A stretch of 64,000 bases of DNA from Bowmanella pacifica (GTDB lineage Bacteria > Pseudomonadota > Gammaproteobacteria > Enterobacterales > Alteromonadaceae): the NCBI RefSeq assembly GCF_014645355.1, contig NZ_BMLS01000001.1, positions 682,001-746,000 on the forward strand. Reading direction: 5' to 3'. The notes under the pieces were generated by a model. The model saw only the letters and a list, made by a program, of their open reading frames with translations. It was not told the DNA's origin and did not search any database. This document shows, piece by piece, positions 59,989 to 64,000 of the stretch (the first letter of the stretch is position 1; every line of letters begins with the position of its first letter). The position numbers and the translations under genes are program-made.

Positions 59989-61629
59989 ACCCACTGCGTT
60001 AAGCAATGACTTCTGCAATTGACCCAATATTTCAAATTCGCTTGGTTTGAAATTTCTCTTTAATGACCTCATAAGATCATCGCCATTTCTACAACCAGCT
60101 TTCGGGGCTAACTTATTCAAAAGTTCTTTTCCAGGAAGTAGCAGAAGCGCAGTAGTGATATCTCTGGTTTGAATAGCTGAGTCAACTCTTTCTATTTCTT
60201 CCTCAAGCAGGCGTTGCAGGGTTTCTACGCTACATACTTCTGTAGCTTTTTTTATCTCATCTTCGGCTGCACCTTTCAATTCTTCTATTAACTGTTCTGT
60301 ACTGTCTGATTTGGCAAGGACCTTTTTAGTTAAGCTGACACCGAGTGTTATTTTTGACTTAAAAAATACTCGTTTAGCAGCAACGCTAAGCTTTGAGGCT
60401 TCAAGATTGGAAAAAATATGATCTTCCACATCCTCTGATGTCAACTCATTTTCTTGAGAACCTATACGATTTCCAACAGCAACGATTACTTCTGGTATAC
60501 AAAGGAATGATTCGGCTTCATGAAAAGGCAGTGGTACAACGCCCTGATTCTCTAGGTTTTCGAGATATTCCCGCGATCGGAAATCGGAGTCTATTACGCC
60601 TACAAGTGATATCTTTGTCGATATTTTTGACCATAACCCTGACTTCCCAACTATATCAATTACGTCCGTGCATCCACCGCCGGGATAAATTTCTATTGAG
60701 CTATCTTCAGTTAACCACCGATAGAATATTGAATCGTAAGATTTGTCATGGCCTTCAGTCACGACAACCTTATTAGTAGAAAGTATTCCAGGAAGGCCAC
60801 CCAAGAAAGCTGAAAGCTCAACTCTTTCAAGATCTTCAAAACTGTCAATGCGGGCTATTTTGTCTGCGTCATCACTCAAAACATATACAGTATTGACATT
60901 CTCTCTAAGTGAAAAGTTAATGCTGTGTGAAGCGTAGATAAATATTTTTTCAGGGTATTCATTCTCTATGAGAGTCCAAATTCTCTCCGCAAGCTCTGGG
61001 TGTAGATTCAACTCTGGTTCATCAACAATAATGATTTGGTGATCTTCATTTAGCCCTATAAAGTCAGCAAGAATTGAAAACACTTGCTTTTCCCCGTCTG
61101 AAAATTGAGATGGACTATATTGGACTCCATTTTTGGTAGCTATTAATTTCCTAGCTTCTGTATTAAATGTAAGTTCAATAAGTGGGAATATTTCATTGAA
61201 CATCTCAAACATTTTGTCCAATGGTGGCTGACTACGAGTCGGACAGTCTCCTTTTGAGCCTGACTCAACCCATTCCTCAACAGCATCTGAATGTCTAGAT
61301 TTTTCTTCCTGCCCTTGTTTATCCAATACGATTAACGCATCAAAAACCCTATCCGCTAATGATGACTTTCTCTTATTTTCGTGTTGAGACTTTGCTTGAT
61401 CGAGGCGATCATATTGCTGGAAGTTTTGCCTATTCAACTGAAGTGTATCGTTGATCTTTATTGTTCGGCCACCTTCAACATAGACCAAGTTATTCTGGCC
61501 TTGATTGACGAAATGCTGCCGAATTTCATTTAAAAAAGTTGATTTTCCAACACCGTTTGCACCAAGGAAAACGTTTACAGCTGAAAACTCAAACTCAAAT
61601 CCATCGTATTTTTGTGAAATGTACTTCAT
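59983..61629 (-). CDS. AAA ATPase with TOPRIM/DUF4435-type nuclease domain (PARIS- or OLD-like)
   Basis: The 548-residue protein joins an ABC/AAA15-type ATPase to a TOPRIM-like domain. The ATPase has Walker A GANGVGKST (23-31), signature FSDGEK (176-181), Walker B IIIVDEPELNLHP (199-211) and the switch His235 (YASHS). The second half has the TOPRIM residues Glu292 (VTEGHDK), Asp347 and Asp349 (GVIDSDF), and a DUF4435-type FHEAESFL motif (369-376). Length and order match single-chain versions of the PARIS system (AriA ATPase plus AriB DUF4435 nuclease) and, less closely, OLD nucleases. A defence role is inferred. AT-rich, flanked by inverted repeats and attC-like sites, so recently acquired. 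Confidence 0.85.
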   Translation of the reverse strand: MKYISQKYDGFEFEFSAVNVFLGANGVGKSTFLNEIRQHFVNQGQNNLVYVEGGRTIKINDTLQLNRQNFQQYDRLDQAKSQHENKRKSSLADRVFDALIVLDKQGQEEKSRHSDAVEEWVESGSKGDCPTRSQPPLDKMFEMFNEIFPLIELTFNTEARKLIATKNGVQYSPSQFSDGEKQVFSILADFIGLNEDHQIIIVDEPELNLHPELAERIWTLIENEYPEKIFIYASHSINFSLRENVNTVYVLSDDADKIARIDSFEDLERVELSAFLGGLPGILSTNKVVVTEGHDKSYDSIFYRWLTEDSSIEIYPGGGCTDVIDIVGKSGLWSKISTKISLVGVIDSDFRSREYLENLENQGVVPLPFHEAESFLCIPEVIVAVGNRIGSQENELTSEDVEDHIFSNLEASKLSVAAKRVFFKSKITLGVSLTKKVLAKSDSTEQLIEELKGAAEDEIKKATEVCSVETLQRLLEEEIERVDSAIQTRDITTALLLLPGKELLNKLAPKAGCRNGDDLMRSLKRNFKPSEFEILGQLQKSLLNAVGS

Positions 61630-61649
61630 TGTATGTTTTCCATATGGTT

Positions 61650-61819
61650 CCTAACAGTTTAATAGACGGAACTATTCCGTGTTTAAACACGGATAAGTTC
61701 CGTACTTTTGCATGCTCATTTTGTAGCATGCTCTGTGGCCCTTGCCTAGCATGAGTTTGGAGGTTGCACCAAATTGGTGCCGGGAAAAAGCGGACTTGTT
61801 CCGTACCATTGCTGTTATA
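61650..61819 (-). other. Long palindromic element upstream of the ATPase, possible second attC
   Basis: TAACAG near one end and CTGTTAGGA at the other enclose nested dyads: ACGGAA-CTA-TTCCGT (61666-61680), CCGTGTTTAAACACGG (61677-61692), GCATGC pair (61710-61731) and GCACCAA-A-TTGGTGC (61766-61780). Long VCR-type attC sites have such nested structure; alternatively these are promoter operators. Confidence 0.45.
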
Positions 61820-61880
61820 CGGGTCCTTGCTTCAATCTGTGTAAATGAACAGTTATTTGTGGGGTGTTTTATGGCTGGAG

Positions 61881-61942
61881 CAAGGGGTCGTGCTTGTTGA
61901 AGTAGTTTGAGAGAATTGGGTGGTGACAAGACCGTTATTGGC
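61881..61942 (-). repeat. Right inverted repeat of the island
   Basis: Reverse-complement partner of 59521-59581 (about 89% identity). Weaker similarity goes on outward to about 62017, where the AAGCGGC/GCCGCTT hairpin recurs in inverted orientation (61990-62009). Confidence 0.85.
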
Positions 61943-62023
61943 AGAAGTAGACATTAACCGCGAAAAACATCAAACAGTTGTCCCCCCCTTAAGCGGCCCT
62001 AGCCGCTTTGACCCCCGCTTAAA

Positions 62024-62154
62024 ATTCCCGGTCGGTTCAGGGCGCTGCTAAAAGGTGGGCAATTTGCTGGGAGCAAATTGAGTGAAAGACGCGTCTGGAA
62101 CGTCGTTTTCACGACCGCCTTTTAGTAGTGTTCTGGACTGATGTTGTTGGGAAT
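62024..62154. repeat. MITE-like 131-bp inverted repeat
   Basis: ATTCCC..TTCAG..GCTGCTAAAAGGTGG on the left mirrors CCGCCTTTTAGTAG..CTGGA..GGGAAT on the right, an imperfect palindrome of about 35 bp per arm with a central AATTTGC-TGGGA-GCAAATT stem. No coding content. Confidence 0.5.
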
Positions 62155-62167
62155 CCTGCGGGCGTAT

Positions 62168-62214
62168 TTCTTTTGGTTACTTTGATTTGTACGAGCAAAG
62201 AAAAGTAACTGGCG
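62168..62214. repeat. CTTTTGGTTACTTT/AAAGAAAAGTAAC inverted repeat
   Basis: The two arms surround a short spacer with TTTGTACGAGC. This motif family is a common dispersed intergenic repeat in gammaproteobacteria and often gives false small ORFs. Confidence 0.6.
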
Positions 62215-62261
62215 CGCAAAGGACTGCGTGTCATAAAGAACAAGGACGTTAATAAACGCCA

Positions 62262-62292
62262 AAGCCGAGGGCACTATTGTGCTGCTCGGCTT
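62262..62292 (-). terminator. Probable terminator of the ECF-VOC operon
   Basis: On the minus strand, AAGCCGAGCAGCAC and GTGCCCTCGGCTT pair around AATA, followed by TGGCGTTT. The T tract is poor. Confidence 0.5.
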
Positions 62293-62343
62293 ACCTTCTT
62301 CGTTATCCATCTAATACGCTTTGGCGTTTACGCCAAACAGCAA

Positions 62344-62727
62344 TCATTTAAGCGTGCGTGGCACCGCTTCGGATTGATACATAGATATCTGATGATGGTC
62401 AGGGTCGGCAATTTCTGCTGACCAGCCACCGGGGGCATGGCTCACCGGCGTGACTATAGTGACGCCTTTTTCTGATAGCGCGGCAACCACATCGTCGATA
62501 CCGCCATCGGGCAGGTCAAACACAATAATGGGTGTGTTTCCTGGTCGTGATTCCTGTTTAAAGAACAGTAGTTCCACCTCATTGGCCGTTTGCGCTATTA
62601 ACCAGTCACCGTCTTCACCTTCCATTCTTTGAATCGCCAGCCCCAGCGCATCGCGGTAGAAGGCTTCGGTCTTATCAATGTCGTTTACGTAATAACAGAT
62701 AGCGCCAAGCTTACTTTGACCAAACAT
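62344..62727 (-). CDS. VOC-family (glyoxalase/bleomycin-resistance fold) protein
   Basis: The 127-residue protein has the VOC fold: GAICYYVNDIDKTEAFYRDALGL opens the first beta-alpha-beta-beta-beta unit and GWSAEIADPDHHQISMYQ closes the second, giving likely metal ligands. Its ATG (62727, with AGGA upstream) lies inside the end of the ECF sigma gene with a 17-nt overlap, so they are coupled. The pair is likely a small detoxification or sensing unit; substrate unknown. Confidence 0.88.
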   Translation of the reverse strand: MFGQSKLGAICYYVNDIDKTEAFYRDALGLAIQRMEGEDGDWLIAQTANEVELLFFKQESRPGNTPIIVFDLPDGGIDDVVAALSEKGVTIVTPVSHAPGGWSAEIADPDHHQISMYQSEAVPRTLK

Positions 62728-63364
62728 TGTCTTTTTCCTTTTTTTGGGTTGATATCATCCTAGGTTGCCGCCAAGGGCCGTTTTGTGAGCTGAGCATAAA
62801 AAGATGTCCGTCCGGGTCGTGACTGCCAAGCATGGCATGCTCCCTACAAGGCAACTTGAGTAATGCCTGACGTATGCGGCCAAACGCCAGCCCCTCTTTT
62901 AAACCTTTAAGTTCAAGTACATGACTGCCGTCGAACTGACGCCAGCGCCGTTTAATTTGCACTATGCGTTGGCGAAGGGCCGCATCTGACACACGCATAA
63001 GCCAGGTTATCTCAGCTTTAGTATGCCCGGTTAAGGCCAACAGCGCGGTCGTTTTAAGGCTTGGCGGTAATGTGCTGACAAAAGAGGTGGTTGATGCTTC
63101 GCTTTGTGTTTGGTCATCAGTTAAATAGGCAAATGAGGCTTCCCGCTTTCGCCGTCTTATGGCCGTGCGGGCATGAAAGGCAGACTGATTTCGAATAGCG
63201 CCAACTAACCAGCGGCGGTTATCAACACAGGCCATATCCGTTCGACCTGTTTCGATGGCGGCAAGCAGTGCGGTCTGAAGCAGATCCTCGGCTTCATCGG
63301 TATGCCATGCCAGCTTATGGGCATACCGCAGAAGCTCGATATAGTGTTTATCTTTTCTTATCAC
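62711..63364 (-). CDS. ECF-type RNA polymerase sigma factor
   Basis: The 217-residue sigma factor has region 2 (ELLRYAHKLAWHTDEAEDLLQTALLAAIE, then NRRWLVGAIRNQSAFHARTAIRRRKRE) and region 4 (TLPPSLKTTALLALTGHTKAEITWLMRVSDAALRQRIVQIKRR). I chose GTG at 63364 as start: GGGGGAG lies 7 nt upstream; the frame's earlier TTG at 63409 has no such site. A C-terminal tail with SHDPDGHLFML exceeds the minimal ECF length and is found in some relatives. No anti-sigma gene is adjacent. Confidence 0.85.
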   Translation of the reverse strand: MIRKDKHYIELLRYAHKLAWHTDEAEDLLQTALLAAIETGRTDMACVDNRRWLVGAIRNQSAFHARTAIRRRKREASFAYLTDDQTQSEASTTSFVSTLPPSLKTTALLALTGHTKAEITWLMRVSDAALRQRIVQIKRRWRQFDGSHVLELKGLKEGLAFGRIRQALLKLPCREHAMLGSHDPDGHLFMLSSQNGPWRQPRMISTQKKEKDNVWSK

Positions 63365-63902
63365 AAATGAACTCCCCCTATCCCAGGGTTCTGCCGCGCT
63401 ATTTGGCAAACGCAGAGATAAACTGTCCTTGTTTGATTTAACTGCCTCTATGGCATTGATTTAGCCAGACGGCGCAAAAACGATCAATAGCATCTTAGAG
63501 AAATGCCCCTGCGCCATCACTCTTATTCTTGACCTAAGAGAAACTGCTTCAGCCTTCCTGAATGTAAAGGTGATGATCGCAAACCGGAACTGGCTTGCTC
63601 GATTTCAGTGAACCAGACATCTTGCGCTTTCAACTGCCAGGTTGAGTCAGCAAGCCCCTTCGTGAACTTCGCGTTCTTCGTGTTTAAGGAGCCTTAAAAT
63701 ACTAGCCTCACCAAGAAGATCATTAGAGTCAGAAAAAATTTATCCAATGCCACTGCGTGTACACACTTACCTAAATACAACCGACTCTGTCTTTCCCTTT
63801 CCTTGAGGGCGAAGCTAATAGCCGGGAGCAGGCTTACACAATTTCAGCTACAGAATGCGGGGTTCGCAGTTTTGTCATGCGCTAACAGTCTAAACTTCCC
63901 CC
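63365..63902. other. Intergenic region, no gene recognised
   Basis: The 538-bp stretch holds the ECF promoter side, a CTTCGTG-type repeat near 63659-63681 and little else that I can interpret. Confidence 0.5.
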
Positions 63903-64000
63903 TCATAGCTCTTGCATAAGTTGAATATAGTTTCCGCATGTATCATCAAGTACAGCAATCATGACAGGTCCAGCTTGTCTTGGTGCAATGGAAAACTGCA
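63903..64000 (-). CDS. VOC-family protein, C-terminal part only (runs off the window)
   Basis: On the minus strand, 31 codons and a TGA are open from the window edge. The translation includes RQAGPVMIAVLDDTCGN and YIQLMQEL; the D-D-xxGN-xIQL pattern is that of the last strand of a glyoxalase/VOC domain, in which a glutamate or glutamine serves as metal ligand. The start lies beyond the window. Confidence 0.65.
   Translation of the reverse strand, partial: QFSIAPRQAGPVMIAVLDDTCGNYIQLMQEL

Larger units (their letters stand above)
61943..62343. other. Repeat-rich intergenic segment at the right side of the island
   Basis: No gene is seen. It holds the outer part of the right repeat, a nested inverted repeat at 62024-62154, the CTTTTGGTTACTTT/AAAGAAAAGTAAC repeat at 62168-62214 and the probable terminator of the VOC gene. 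Confidence 0.6.

Noticed and set aside
61672-61929. 85-residue minus-strand frame upstream of the ATPase
   Set aside because: It covers the palindromic element and the inverted repeat, with no ribosome site or family resemblance.
62122-62310. 62-residue minus-strand frame with RQLLFFARTNQSNQKKYARR
   Set aside because: This peptide is the translation of the dispersed CTTTTGGTTACTTT repeat and is commonly mis-annotated as a gene.
1-64000. tRNA, rRNA and CRISPR arrays
   Set aside because: No cloverleaf, rRNA segment or regularly spaced direct repeats were found on reading; a covariance search (tRNAscan-SE, Infernal) would settle small RNAs.

Overview
The window reads as chromosome of a free-living marine or brackish gammaproteobacterium, most probably of the Alteromonadales. 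The grounds are four TonB-dependent receptors, opgGH, a selD-mnmH pair, a PEP-CTERM protein beside a PrsT-type TPR protein, many secreted peptidases, and receptor-linked flavin halogenases. Genes are dense, base composition is close to 50% GC, and terminators are well formed. No rRNA, tRNA or CRISPR array was seen. The affiliation is an inference from gene content.

Layout. 0.2-2.3 kb: selenium modification of tRNA (selD, mnmH). 2.4-4.6 kb: a three-gene membrane operon (DUF3649, PepSY, DUF3325) behind a textbook Fur box. 4.8-8.7 kb: a choice-of-anchor/PEP-CTERM exported protein and a PrsT-like TPR protein. 8.8-16.3 kb: GntR regulator, M24 peptidase, a cytosine deaminase of the yeast FCY1 type, a SWIM/SNF2 helicase, a Gate-domain membrane protein and an Lrp regulator. 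16.5-25 kb: two TonB receptors with a YfcC-type carrier, an N-formylglutamate amidohydrolase and a LysR regulator. 25.4-31.2 kb: opgGH and an S9 peptidase. 31.4-35.5 kb: a MacAB-like exporter with two separate FtsX permeases. 35.6-42.1 kb: a TetR-controlled reductase with two identical operators, a LysR-esterase pair facing an FAD monooxygenase, DUF2267 and cupin proteins. 42.2-49.6 kb: TonB receptor, halogenase, JmjC/cupin protein, halogenase. 50.2-55.6 kb: Tat-exported phospholipase C, its TonB receptor and a divergent DeoR regulator. 55.8-59.1 kb: tricorn-like S41 protease. 59.4-62.2 kb: an AT-rich island with inverted repeats around an AAA-ATPase/TOPRIM protein and a small membrane protein, with integron attC-like structures. 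62.3-64 kb: ECF sigma/VOC pair and the 3' end of another VOC gene.

How it works together. Most of the window serves scavenging: outer-membrane receptors bring in ligands, periplasmic or exported hydrolases cut them, inner-membrane carriers take them in, and local GntR, Lrp, LysR, TetR and DeoR regulators switch them. The accessory part near 59.4-62.2 kb is the best candidate for something new: a single-protein ATPase-nuclease resembling fused PARIS (AriA-AriB) anti-phage proteins, apparently carried as an integron-type cassette between ~60-bp inverted repeats. A second candidate is the receptor-halogenase-JmjC-halogenase operon, which shares an identical 14-bp operator-like palindrome with the PEP-CTERM gene 43 kb away.
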